64,000 nucleotides of DNA, taken from NCBI GenBank assembly GCA_003712165.1, contig RHLH01000001.1:2143575-2207574 (forward strand), given 5' to 3'. The translations under genes were made by a program, and so were the position numbers. A model generated the notes under the pieces. It was not told the origin of the DNA, ran no database searches, and saw only the letters and a list, made by a program, of their open reading frames with translations. Below are positions 1 through 8,044 of the stretch, piece by piece (position 1 is the first letter of the stretch; the number at the start of each line of letters is the position of its first letter). The stretch comes from Phycisphaera sp. Its GTDB lineage: Bacteria; Planctomycetota; Phycisphaerae; Phycisphaerales; UBA1924.

Positions 1-2
1 GC

Positions 3-884
3 GACGGCGCGAGCCGGAACAAGGTCGCGCAGATCGACCTCACCGGTGTCATCACATCGACATCGACTTCGCCCTTCGGCTCCGCTGCGCTGCTCGACGA
101 CTTCTCGGCCATGCTCGACAAGGCCGAGAAGGACTCGGCGGTCAAGGCAGTGCTCATCCACATCAACTCCCCGGGCGGATCGGTCGCCGCGAGCGAGACG
201 CTCGCCGAGATGATCGAGACGTTCAAACAGCGCTCGAAGAAGCCGGTCGTCGTGAGCATGGGCGAGGTCGCGGCTTCGGGCGGGTACTACACCGCGATCA
301 CCGCAGACCACATCGTCGCGCAGCCCGCCACCATCACGGGCTCAATCGGGGTCATCGTCCCCACCATCAACGTGTCCGACGGGCTTTCGCGTCTCGGCAT
401 CACGTCGCGCTCGGTCGTCTCGGGGCCCAACAAGGACATCGCCAACCCGATGCAGCCTGCAAACGAGGAGCACATGCAGCTCATCCAGGGCATCGTTGAC
501 GAGTTCTACCAGGACTTCCGCTCGCGCGTCACGAGCGCCAGGCCCGAGCTCAAAGACCCGGACACCACGCTCGACGGCAGGGTCGTCACCGGAAGAACCG
601 CGCTCGAACTCGGGCTCGTCGATGAACTCGGAGGCATCAGAGACGCGCACGAGGCCGCCAAGCGCCTTGCCGGTCTCGAGTCGGCGCAACTCGTCAAGTA
701 CTACAGAGGCGGGCCGCCCCCGCTCACGCCCTACGCCTCGGCGAGTTCGCAGGTGAAGCAGACCGACCAACCGGGCGTGCTCGACGCGGTGCTGAACTGG
801 AAGGACCGGCTCGCGATGAACGGGGCGACCGACCCGGGGTTCTATTACCTCTGGCTCCCGCCTGGGGCGCTCTCGATCGACTAA
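3..884 (+). CDS. sppA: Signal peptide peptidase SppA, S49 family (5' truncated)
   Basis: Membrane-bound serine protease that degrades cleaved signal peptides. The frame is already open at the window edge, so the N-terminus with its expected membrane anchor is missing; 293 residues are visible. What is seen: a strand reading KVAQIDLTGVI, a HINSPGGSV segment, the AASGGYY block that carries the S49 nucleophile serine, an ITGSIGVI segment, and the late GRTALELGLVDELGG block typical of the family. The stop overlaps the stop of the convergent lipB gene by 4 nt. Family assignment is secure; subgroup (36K versus 67K type) cannot be decided from this fragment. Confidence 0.93.
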   Translation, partial: DGASRNKVAQIDLTGVITSTSTSPFGSAALLDDFSAMLDKAEKDSAVKAVLIHINSPGGSVAASETLAEMIETFKQRSKKPVVVSMGEVAASGGYYTAITADHIVAQPATITGSIGVIVPTINVSDGLSRLGITSRSVVSGPNKDIANPMQPANEEHMQLIQGIVDEFYQDFRSRVTSARPELKDPDTTLDGRVVTGRTALELGLVDELGGIRDAHEAAKRLAGLESAQLVKYYRGGPPPLTPYASASSQVKQTDQPGVLDAVLNWKDRLAMNGATDPGFYYLWLPPGALSID

Positions 885-1588
885 GCCTTCGCTCGGCGTT
901 CCTGCGCTTGTTCTGCCATCTCAGTAAACCGACGCTGCGCGATCGCGCTGACGGTGTCCTTCGCTTGTTGCAGCGTCGGGCAATCATGACCCAGAAGAAC
1001 ACGCAGGCTCGTGACTGGCCTGCCGTGCAAGCCGCAAGGCACGATGAGCAAGAAGTGAGAGAGGTCGGGATCGACATTGAGCGCAAGCCCGTGCATAGTG
1101 ACCCAACGACGCACGCGGACGCCCATCGCGCAGACTTTCGCTGACTGCTCTCCCGATCGAACCCAGACCCCGGTTGCGTCCTCGTCTCGTTCGCCCGTGA
1201 TCCCGAACGCCGTGAGTGTCTCGATGACGATGTCCTCAAGCACGCGCAGGTACTCGACGATCCGGCAGTTCATCCGGTTGAGATCGACGATCGGATAGAC
1301 GACGAGTTGGCCCGGGCCGTGGTAGGTCACGTCGCCGCCCCGATCGGTCTCCGCGATCTGGACGCCCTGCGCCGCGAGCATCTCGGGCGTCGCTGTGATG
1401 TGCGACTGGGCCTCGGGTCTGTGCGTTACCGTGATGACCGGGTCGTGCTCAACGAGCAGTACTGTGCCTACCTCGGCATCGTCCGTCTCGCGCCCTGCCA
1501 GCACACACGTGTGGCGCTGCTGCTGGATCTCGTACGCCTCGTGGTAACCCAGCCTGCCCAGATCTTCGATCGAAACGGTGTTTGACAC
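881..1588 (-). CDS. lipB: Octanoyltransferase LipB (lipoyl(octanoyl) transferase)
   Basis: Transfers octanoyl from acyl carrier protein to lipoyl domains of the 2-oxoacid dehydrogenases and the glycine cleavage H protein; cytosolic, first step of endogenous lipoate synthesis. 235 aa, normal length. The signature RGGDVTYHGPGQ lies at residues 83-94, the conserved lysine is K151 in SAKVCAMG and the acyl-carrying cysteine is C185 in VPCGL. It starts at a GTG. A TACGAT hexamer lies only 5 nt before it and no Shine-Dalgarno is visible, so a leaderless message is possible. It is divergent from the MBL-fold gene at 1638. Function by homology is certain. Confidence 0.96.
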   Translation of the reverse strand: MSNTVSIEDLGRLGYHEAYEIQQQRHTCVLAGRETDDAEVGTVLLVEHDPVITVTHRPEAQSHITATPEMLAAQGVQIAETDRGGDVTYHGPGQLVVYPIVDLNRMNCRIVEYLRVLEDIVIETLTAFGITGERDEDATGVWVRSGEQSAKVCAMGVRVRRWVTMHGLALNVDPDLSHFLLIVPCGLHGRPVTSLRVLLGHDCPTLQQAKDTVSAIAQRRFTEMAEQAQERRAKA

Positions 1589-1593
1589 ACCTG

Positions 1594-1599
1594 ATCGTA
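1594..1599 (-). promoter_or_regulatory. -10-like hexamer TACGAT of lipB
   Basis: TACGAT ends 5 nt before the lipB GTG, which would put the transcript start on or next to the start codon. One of a recurring set in this window; no clear -35 box is seen. Confidence 0.4.
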
Positions 1600-1623
1600 G
1601 TTCCGACCGGTGGGCCGATCCCC

Positions 1624-1629
1624 TACCAT
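1624..1629 (+). promoter_or_regulatory. -10-like hexamer TACCAT of the MBL-fold gene
   Basis: TACCAT ends 8 nt before the ATG at 1638. Together with the minus-strand TACGAT at 1594-1599 it forms a compact divergent promoter pair between lipB and the MBL gene. Confidence 0.4.
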
Positions 1630-1637
1630 GTCCCTAC

Positions 1638-2507
1638 ATGGACCGACCCGCCGAGACCAAGGCCCCAAAACTCCGACTCTGCGTGCTCGCCAGCGGCTCG
1701 TCGGGCAACTGCTCGGTCCTGACTTTCGGCGAGGGCCTGACCACCCGGGTCTGCCTGCTCGACGCGGGCCTCTCCCCCAGACGCACACGCAAGCTGCTCG
1801 CCGACGAGGGATTCCGGTTCGACCAGGTTGACCACATCCTTGTGACGCACTTCGACCGGGATCACTTCCACCTCGGCTGGCAGGCGGCGAGGCTTGATCA
1901 CATCAAGGTCCACGCGCACGCCGACCACGCGTTCGCTGCGCGTCGAGCCGGGATCACGGGCAAGAACCTCAAGCTCTTCGAGGACCCGTTCACGATCTGG
2001 GACGAGGTCGAGGTCGGCTTCGCCCGTCTCGCGCACGACCAGTTGGGCGTCACCGCGTTTCGGATCGAATCCAGCAATGCCTCGCTCGGGTACGCGACCG
2101 ACCTTGGCAGGCCCGCCCCCGAACTCACACGCGCGCTGCACGGCGTGGGGACGCTTGCCATCGAGAGCAACTACTGCCCGCGGATGCAGATCGATTCCCC
2201 GAGACCCGAGTACCTCAAGCGCCGGATCATGGGGGGCGCAGGGCACCTGTCGAACCAGGAGTCCGCCGAGGCCGTGCGCACGATCAAACCCGCCTCGCAC
2301 GCTGTGCTTCTGCACCTGAGCAGGCAGTGCAACACGCCGAACACCGCGCTCGATGCCCACCGAGCGCACGGCTACGAGACGATCGTCTCGAGCCAGTTCG
2401 ACCCGACTGACTGGATCGAGATCGCGCCTAGACGCGCCGGGGCGATGCCCGAACCGGAACCCGTTCAGCCCTCGCTCTTTTCAGCGAAAGCACCCTGTTG
2501 TGAGTGA
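1638..2507 (+). CDS. MBL-fold metallohydrolase, YycJ/WalJ-like
   Basis: Metallo-beta-lactamase-fold hydrolase of the YycJ/WalJ type, a family linked to DNA metabolism, though substrates are poorly defined. 289 aa from the ATG at 1638. An upstream frame-open ATG at 1578 exists but overlaps lipB and adds non-conserved sequence. Seen: the N-terminal LASGSSGNCS turn typical of this subfamily, LLDAGLSPR, the metal-binding THFDRDHFHLG motif, and late histidines in GGAGHLSNQ and LLHLSRQCN. Its 3' end overlaps the downstream methyltransferase by 8 nt, implying co-transcription and translational coupling. Fold certain; exact substrate unknown. Confidence 0.85.
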   Translation: MDRPAETKAPKLRLCVLASGSSGNCSVLTFGEGLTTRVCLLDAGLSPRRTRKLLADEGFRFDQVDHILVTHFDRDHFHLGWQAARLDHIKVHAHADHAFAARRAGITGKNLKLFEDPFTIWDEVEVGFARLAHDQLGVTAFRIESSNASLGYATDLGRPAPELTRALHGVGTLAIESNYCPRMQIDSPRPEYLKRRIMGGAGHLSNQESAEAVRTIKPASHAVLLHLSRQCNTPNTALDAHRAHGYETIVSSQFDPTDWIEIAPRRAGAMPEPEPVQPSLFSAKAPCCE

Positions 2508-3285
2508 AAACAACCCAGCCCGGAACGAGCGCCGAATCTGGCCTGCGCAGGAAGCAAAGCCCTCTTCCGCGCGGTGGCACCGCGCTTCGCTCGGGCTTAG
2601 ACGAGTCGTGCGCAGGCTCACGAGCACAGGCACCATCCGCACACCTGAGGGCATCCGTTACCGCCCGGTCGGACACCTCTCGCTCACGAGGTCGCTCTCC
2701 AAGCGCGGCCCAGGGTACAAGGAGTACGACGTTCAGTTCCCGCTCAACGAACCGATGCGTGTGCGGGTCGAGCCGAGCCGGGTGTTCGCTGATCTGACCG
2801 GCCCACGCTTCGCGTCCGAGCGTGAGTTGCTCACCCAACACATCCGCCCGGGCGCCAGGGCATTGATCATCAACGCGGGCACAGGCGACACCGCGGCCTG
2901 GCTCGCCGAGCTTGTCGGCCCGTCGGGGGCGGTGGTCGCGCTCGACCTTGACGAGCAGTCGGTCGAGTTCGCCAAACGCAGGTACGACACGACCAACACC
3001 ACCTTCGAGCAGGGCGACGGGTCGCTCCTGGCGGGCGAGCCAGACGAGGCGTTCGAGTTCGTGCTCGCACCCAGAGCCTTCAGCCCGAGCGACGAGGGGC
3101 TGAACCTGATGCCGCTCTTTCGGCTCGTGGCCCCGGGCGGGTCTCTGGCGATCAGCACAGCCTCGGGCTCGGTGCTCGCCCTGTCGCTCGTAAAGCTCCT
3201 CGACGACGTCTCGGCTGGGACTGCCCGGACGAGCGTGCTCGAACGGGCGGGGATCAGTGTCGCCATCGCCACGAGGCCGATCTAG
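2500..3285 (+). CDS. Class I SAM-dependent methyltransferase, TrmI/GCD14-like
   Basis: Predicted SAM-dependent methyltransferase, 261 aa. The chosen start is the GTG at 2500, inside the end of the MBL gene (8-nt overlap); the frame is open further upstream but there it reads as a shadow. The N-terminal part has a small beta-rich region (TPEGIRYRPVGHLSLTRSL) followed by the Rossmann core: ALIINAGTGDTAAWLAEL is motif I and VVALDLDEQSVEFAK is motif II. The arrangement resembles tRNA m1A58 methyltransferases, whose N-domain precedes the same core, but motif I (NAGTGD) is divergent and no family-specific catalytic aspartate could be confirmed. Treat as a methyltransferase of uncertain substrate. 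Confidence 0.6.
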   Translation: MSENNPARNERRIWPAQEAKPSSARWHRASLGLRRVVRRLTSTGTIRTPEGIRYRPVGHLSLTRSLSKRGPGYKEYDVQFPLNEPMRVRVEPSRVFADLTGPRFASERELLTQHIRPGARALIINAGTGDTAAWLAELVGPSGAVVALDLDEQSVEFAKRRYDTTNTTFEQGDGSLLAGEPDEAFEFVLAPRAFSPSDEGLNLMPLFRLVAPGGSLAISTASGSVLALSLVKLLDDVSAGTARTSVLERAGISVAIATRPI

Positions 3286-3297
3286 GCTTCCTTTCGC

Positions 3298-3699
3298 ATG
3301 ACCACACCAAAGACATCAGATTCCACCGACTCCAGCAGAACCGACCAGCGGGCGAAGGCCCGGGCGTTCGCGATCGACGCGGCACGCTCGCTCACGGACA
3401 ACCAGTGCACGGACACGCTCGTTCTGGACCTCAAATCCAAAAGCCCCGTCGCGGACTTTCTCGTGATCACGACGGGCACATCGGACAGGCAGATGAAATC
3501 CGCCGCCGATGATGTGGTGGAAATCGCACCCAACACCGGGCACGGACTTGTGCGCCAGAGCGCCGACAACCGTCACACGTGGATCGTCTCGGATTTCGGG
3601 GATGTGGTCGTGCACGTCTTCGAGCCCGACACGCGCGCGTTCTACGACCTTGAGCTCCTCTGGGGTGACGCGGCAAAGGTCGCGTGGCAGCGAGACTGA
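3298..3699 (+). CDS. rsfS: Ribosome silencing factor RsfS
   Basis: Small Iojap/RsfS protein that binds uL14 on the 50S subunit and blocks subunit joining when nutrients are scarce. 133 aa, with the family core ATRSL-like helix followed by DTLVLDLKSKSPVADFLVI and TTGTSDRQMKSAADDVVE, and a C-terminal FYDLELLWGDA block that is diagnostic. It lies 12 nt after the methyltransferase gene and 4 nt before aroB, so the three probably form one unit. The usual nadD neighbour is absent here. Confidence 0.94.
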   Translation: MTTPKTSDSTDSSRTDQRAKARAFAIDAARSLTDNQCTDTLVLDLKSKSPVADFLVITTGTSDRQMKSAADDVVEIAPNTGHGLVRQSADNRHTWIVSDFGDVVVHVFEPDTRAFYDLELLWGDAAKVAWQRD

Positions 3700-3703
3700 G
3701 CAC

Positions 3704-4861
3704 ATGACCACGCCCAGATCCGTCCGCGTCGTGACGCCCAGCACTGAGTATGACGTGCGCATCGGGCCAGGGCTCTTGGACACGATCTACGAAGCGGTCA
3801 TCCGCTCGGCACCGAAAGCGAGACGCGTGCACGCGATCGTGGACTCGGGAGTCCCAACGGAACTCGTTGACCGTGCACTCGAGGGCATCCGGGCCGCGGA
3901 TCTCAGCGTGACGCGCTCGGAGATCACGCCGACCGAGCGCGTCAAGATCACCACGACGTGGCACGAGCAGATCGCCCAAGCGGCGGCTGCGAGGCTCGAC
4001 CGGTCCGATGTCATCCTCGCGATCGGGGGCGGGATCGTCGGCGACATCGCGGGCTTCGTCGGAGCCTCGTACAGGCGAGGGCTGCACGTCATCCAGTGCC
4101 CCACGACGCTGCTTGCGATGGTGGACGCCTCCGTCGGCGGCAAGACTGGTGTGAACCTCGAAACCGAATCAGGGCTGCTCAAAAACGCGATCGGTGCGTT
4201 CCATCAACCCGTCGAGGTGGTTGCGGATATCGAGACGCTCAAGTCACTCACGCCTCGCATCTTCCGTGCCGGGCTGGCAGAGTGCATCAAGCACTCGATG
4301 CTGAGCGGCGACTTCGGGGATGCCGATCTGGGCTCCTGGATGCGCGACCACTCGAACGAGATCCTCGCGCAGGAAGCGGGCGCTCTCGCGGAGTTGGTTT
4401 CGCGCAACGTCGCTGTGAAAGCCGCAGTCGTGGCGACCGACGAGAAAGAGAACAGTTCGGGTGACATGGGCAGGGCGCTCTTGAATCTCGGACACACATT
4501 TGCGCACGCGATCGAGACACTGCCTGGCGTGCGGGTGCACATGGGCGATGAGAATTCCCCGATCATGCACGGCGAGGCGGTCTCACTCGGGCTCGTCGCA
4601 GCGGCCTCGATGAGCGAGGACCTCGGCAAAACCTCGGGCCTCATCGAGCCCCTCAAGACGTGGCTGACCGACCTCGGACTCCCGACGCGCTGCAAGGGCC
4701 TGTCCGATGTCGATTCGATCCTTGAGCGGATGGTCCACGATAAGAAAGCCTCGGGCGGCACGATCCGTTTCGTGATCCCTACTTCCGAGGGGTCATGCCG
4801 GGTGATCGAGTCGCCGGGCGATGCGCCCATCCTGAAAGCTCTTGAGGCGATCCAGGTCTGA
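3704..4861 (+). CDS. aroB: 3-dehydroquinate synthase
   Basis: Converts DAHP to 3-dehydroquinate, the second step of the shikimate pathway, using NAD and a divalent metal. 385 aa from the ATG at 3704, four bases after the rsfS stop. Seen: the nucleotide-binding ILAIGGGIVGDIAGFVG, then QCPTTLLAMVDASVGGKTGVN, the AGLAECIKHS helix carrying metal/substrate residues, the GHTFAHAIE metal-binding histidine segment and the late HGEAVSLG histidine. All hallmarks of AroB are intact. Cytosolic. Confidence 0.97.
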   Translation: MTTPRSVRVVTPSTEYDVRIGPGLLDTIYEAVIRSAPKARRVHAIVDSGVPTELVDRALEGIRAADLSVTRSEITPTERVKITTTWHEQIAQAAAARLDRSDVILAIGGGIVGDIAGFVGASYRRGLHVIQCPTTLLAMVDASVGGKTGVNLETESGLLKNAIGAFHQPVEVVADIETLKSLTPRIFRAGLAECIKHSMLSGDFGDADLGSWMRDHSNEILAQEAGALAELVSRNVAVKAAVVATDEKENSSGDMGRALLNLGHTFAHAIETLPGVRVHMGDENSPIMHGEAVSLGLVAAASMSEDLGKTSGLIEPLKTWLTDLGLPTRCKGLSDVDSILERMVHDKKASGGTIRFVIPTSEGSCRVIESPGDAPILKALEAIQV

Positions 4862-4959
4862 CCCGCCGCCAATAACCGGTTCGGTGCGCGCCCGGTTGTG
4901 AAGCGGGGCAAACTTGCAGTAGATCGCTGCGCTCTGTCGATAACTCCAAGGGACGCCTG

Positions 4960-6597
4960 GTGATCCGTGCAGGGCAGCGCGGAAATCTCGGGCTCACAGT
5001 GGGTTCCAGCGGGAGCGAAGCCGTGCGCACAGTTGTTATTGTCAACCAGAAGGGTGGCTGCGGGAAGACCACCACCGCGATCAATCTCGCCGGCGTCTGG
5101 GCGAGCCGTGGCAAGAGAGCCCTGCTCGTCGATCTCGATCCGCAATCGCACTGCGCCGCGGGTCTTGCGATCCCCGAGCAGCGGATCGACATGGACATCA
5201 GCGATGCCCTGCTCTCGGATGCCCCGATCGAGCCGACGCGTCTGGTCTGGTCAGCCGGTCGGAACCTTGATTTGATCCCGAGCCGCACCAAGCTGGCGGG
5301 CCTCGAAGCCGCCCGAGGCGGTCTGGCGACCAAGCCCGACAAAGAACGACGACTCGCCCGCGTCGTCAAGCGTTTCGAGAACGAGTACGACGTGTGCCTG
5401 ATCGACTGCTCCCCCTCGATCGGCCTGCTCACGTACAACGCGCTCGCCGCGGCCACCGATGTCCTGATCCCGGTCGAGACCGGGTTCTTCAGCCTGCAGG
5501 GCGCGCTCAAGCAGGTGAAGACCATCGAGTCGCTCCAGCAGCGGCTCAACGCGAACGTCCCCTACTTCTTGCTCGCGACGCTCCACGAGCCCGAGTCCGT
5601 GCTTGCGTGCGACCTGCTGCAGGAGCTCCGCAGAAGATTCGGCGATCAGGTGGTGCCCACACCGATCCGCCGGGACCTCAAGCTGAAGGAAGCCGTGAGC
5701 TTCGGTCAGCCCGCGGTTGAGTACGCGGCGGAATCGATGGGTGCCCGCGACCACTCGGACCTCGCCCACTGGCTCGAGTCGAAGTGGCGCCCGATGGACC
5801 GCCCCACTCAGCCCATTGCGATCGAGGCGCAGCCCGCGGACTCATACCCCGCTGGCCGCCCGGAGCTCGACATCGAGCTGTGCGTCTCGCAGGCCCCCGC
5901 GATCCGCGAAGAGGCCTCGAGCATCGATCCCAACGAAGCGCCCTCAACCTCGCACGCGCCCTCACCAGAAATCGAGGAACCTGCCCAGTTCGAACCCGTC
6001 GGTGTCGGCCACGACACCGGCCCCTCGCAGAGTGATTCCCAGACTGGCGTCGCGACACTGCCCGTCAGCGAGGCCAAGATCGCGTCGCTCACCCAGCCTA
6101 AGCCCGGCGACACCCGCGTCGCCGAGATCGCCGCTCTCGCTAAGCGTCTGCGTGAAGCGACGCTCCAGACCTCGCCCGCGAGGACAGGCCAGCCGCTGGT
6201 CACGACTGCTGTCCGTCTCGAAGAGACGAAACCCGACGCGGAACTCCAGGGCGCTCCGACGAGGACCGAGTCTCAGCTCAAACAGGCTCTGGGCAAGGAG
6301 ATGCTTGGCGTCAGGCAGACCCCGCAGGGCGTGCTGTTCGTGCAGCCGATCTCGGCTGGCCGTCAGCTCGCGATCGCTGGCGACTTCAACGGCTGGTCCG
6401 TCCGTTCGAACCGGATGACCGCTGACCCACGCCTTGGAATACACCAGACGTGCGTCCACTTGCCCCCAGGCAGGCACCGCTACCGCGTGGTTGTCGATGG
6501 CCGATGGATCGCGGACCCGCACAACAGCGTCATCGAACCCAATGAGTACGGCGAGACCAACAGCGTCGTTGTTGTCGAGCCGCCCAAGGGCGCATAA
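4960..6597 (+). CDS. ParA/Soj-family ATPase fused to a C-terminal CBM48/AMPK-like domain
   Basis: 545 aa. Residues about 22-280 form a ParA/Soj/MinD-type ATPase: deviant Walker A KGGCGKTTT at 31-39, LLVDLDPQ (Walker A') and CLIDCSPSIGLLTYNAL (switch region). Residues about 290-455 are low-complexity, Ser/Thr/Pro/Glu-rich linker. Residues about 456-540 match an early-set glycogen-binding (CBM48) fold: IAGDFNGWS, LPPGRHRYRVVVDGRW and IEPNEYGETNSVV. No ParB gene is adjacent. The GTG at 4960 (AAGGGA upstream) was used; a GTG at 5023 with GGGAG upstream is equally possible. The ATPase is expected to position chromosomes, plasmids or surface machinery; the fused domain could bind carbohydrate or act as a protein-protein module. 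Confidence 0.82.
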   Translation: MIRAGQRGNLGLTVGSSGSEAVRTVVIVNQKGGCGKTTTAINLAGVWASRGKRALLVDLDPQSHCAAGLAIPEQRIDMDISDALLSDAPIEPTRLVWSAGRNLDLIPSRTKLAGLEAARGGLATKPDKERRLARVVKRFENEYDVCLIDCSPSIGLLTYNALAAATDVLIPVETGFFSLQGALKQVKTIESLQQRLNANVPYFLLATLHEPESVLACDLLQELRRRFGDQVVPTPIRRDLKLKEAVSFGQPAVEYAAESMGARDHSDLAHWLESKWRPMDRPTQPIAIEAQPADSYPAGRPELDIELCVSQAPAIREEASSIDPNEAPSTSHAPSPEIEEPAQFEPVGVGHDTGPSQSDSQTGVATLPVSEAKIASLTQPKPGDTRVAEIAALAKRLREATLQTSPARTGQPLVTTAVRLEETKPDAELQGAPTRTESQLKQALGKEMLGVRQTPQGVLFVQPISAGRQLAIAGDFNGWSVRSNRMTADPRLGIHQTCVHLPPGRHRYRVVVDGRWIADPHNSVIEPNEYGETNSVVVVEPPKGA

Positions 6598-6648
6598 ACG
6601 CAGAACACAACCGGCGGCGGAGCCCGCCCGAATCCCGAGGAGATCACG

Positions 6649-7968
6649 ATGAGCTCGGAAGCTTCATCCGGTCGCCAGGTCCCGAACATGACGGACCCAT
6701 CTACGTTCGACGAACTCGCCGACCTCTTTCTCGGCGATGACACACTCCCCGAACCAACCCCAACGGACGACAGGTCCGTGAGTGTGAATGTGCTGATCGT
6801 CGGCCACCTGCCAGTCTTCGCAGCGCCGTGGATATCTCAGCACGCCCGCGATGTGTCGAGGGCCTCGCAATCGCCTGTCGCGGTGCTCTCACGATCGGGC
6901 GACCGCACGACACTCGACCTGTACAACACACCCGAGCTCTCTGAGCAGCACACCATCGAGGGCGCGATCGAGCAGGCGATCAGCGCCGGCTGCTCGCGGT
7001 GGCTGATCAGGACCGACGCGGTCAGCGAGCTCTCCGCACGTGAGCACGAGCGCGTCGACGCGGTCACGCTCCTGACAGGTGCAGACGACGCGGCCGTCGT
7101 CGGGGCGTACCGAGCGATCAAGGGGCTCGTGGCCGACGGCTCAGAGCTCGACGAGCACGCCGTCGGCATCAACCTCGCGGTTATGGGCAGCGAGTCTCAG
7201 AAAGCGCGCGGGGCAGCCGAGAAGATCCGTAAGGCCGTCAGGTCGTTCCTCCAGGCCGGGCTTGCGGACGTGTCGCTCAGCGAGAAGGTGTCCGCGGGCG
7301 GCGCTTCGGTGCGCACGTTCGATAGCACGTCCGAACTCGGGCTCGATGAACTTCTCTCGATGATCCCCCGCGAGGCACCGCGGCGGGGGAAAGACTCGGG
7401 CATCGCTGGCAGCAGCCTGAAGGGCAACCTGCGTCTGGCGCGCGACCTGCTCGAAGCAGACCCTGCTCCTGCTCAGGCTGTCGAGCGGGCAACCGAAGCA
7501 CCCGCCCCATCGCCTGCGCACGAAACCACTACTCATGCGCCCGCGGATACCGATCCCGCCAAGCGTGATCCGGTTTCCGCTTCGAGGGTCGGCCCCATGG
7601 ACTCAGCAAGCAGATCGCACGCGTCGCTGATCGGATTGACATCGATCGAGGCGAGGTGCCCCTACGCGGACGAGATCGAGATCGCCGCAGATCACGAAGG
7701 CCGTGCTCACCTGATCGCGACAACCGAGGGGCAGGACATCGCCCGTTCGATCGAATCGCTGCAGATCGCTCATGCCTGGCTCTCAGCGCATGTCTCGCTT
7801 CTCTCGGCTGCGACAGGCGGGAAGATCAGGGCCAACCCGCCGCTCGAGTCGTCATCGCACCTGATCGTCGAGCACGCCGCTTCCGCCAGGCGCCTGCTCG
7901 ACAGCGAGATGAGCGTGTATGTCCTCGCAAAGGGAAACCAGGAAACGCTCTGCGTGCCGCTCAACTGA
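6649..7968 (+). CDS. Unrecognised protein encoded directly after the ParA-CBM48 fusion
   Basis: 439 aa, not recognised. GAGGAG lies 6 nt before the ATG, and the gene follows the ParA fusion by 51 nt. Residues about 45-240 alternate beta strands and helices (VNVLIVGHLPVFAAPW, LLTGADDAAVVGAYRAIKGL, GINLAVMGSESQKARGAAEK), suggesting a Rossmann or SIMIBI-like fold, but there is no Walker A. Residues about 285-320 are a Pro/Ala-rich linker. The C-terminal 110 residues form a second globular part (CPYADEIEIAADHEGRAHLI). This could be a nucleotide-independent partner or a degenerate MinD/FlhG relative; that is inference from context only. Confidence 0.75.
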   Translation: MSSEASSGRQVPNMTDPSTFDELADLFLGDDTLPEPTPTDDRSVSVNVLIVGHLPVFAAPWISQHARDVSRASQSPVAVLSRSGDRTTLDLYNTPELSEQHTIEGAIEQAISAGCSRWLIRTDAVSELSAREHERVDAVTLLTGADDAAVVGAYRAIKGLVADGSELDEHAVGINLAVMGSESQKARGAAEKIRKAVRSFLQAGLADVSLSEKVSAGGASVRTFDSTSELGLDELLSMIPREAPRRGKDSGIAGSSLKGNLRLARDLLEADPAPAQAVERATEAPAPSPAHETTTHAPADTDPAKRDPVSASRVGPMDSASRSHASLIGLTSIEARCPYADEIEIAADHEGRAHLIATTEGQDIARSIESLQIAHAWLSAHVSLLSAATGGKIRANPPLESSSHLIVEHAASARRLLDSEMSVYVLAKGNQETLCVPLN

Positions 7969-7991
7969 CGCGAGCTCAACCATGTCAAACG

Positions 7992-8025
7992 AGAAAGGGC
8001 TGCCCTGTGAGGAGCAGCCCTTTCT
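7992..8025. terminator. Bidirectional intrinsic terminator between convergent genes
   Basis: Perfect 12-bp stem (AGAAAGGGCTGC at 7992-8003 with GCAGCCCTTTCT at 8014-8025) and a 10-nt loop. The A-rich and T-rich ends of the stem let it work in both directions, serving the gene ending at 7968 and clpX ending at 8045. Confidence 0.75.
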
Positions 8026-8044
8026 ATGGTGATCGGTTTCAGAC

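Noticed and set aside
2353..2499. Upstream extension of the methyltransferase frame
   Set aside because: Overlaps the MBL gene and lacks homology; the GTG at 2500 fits translational coupling.
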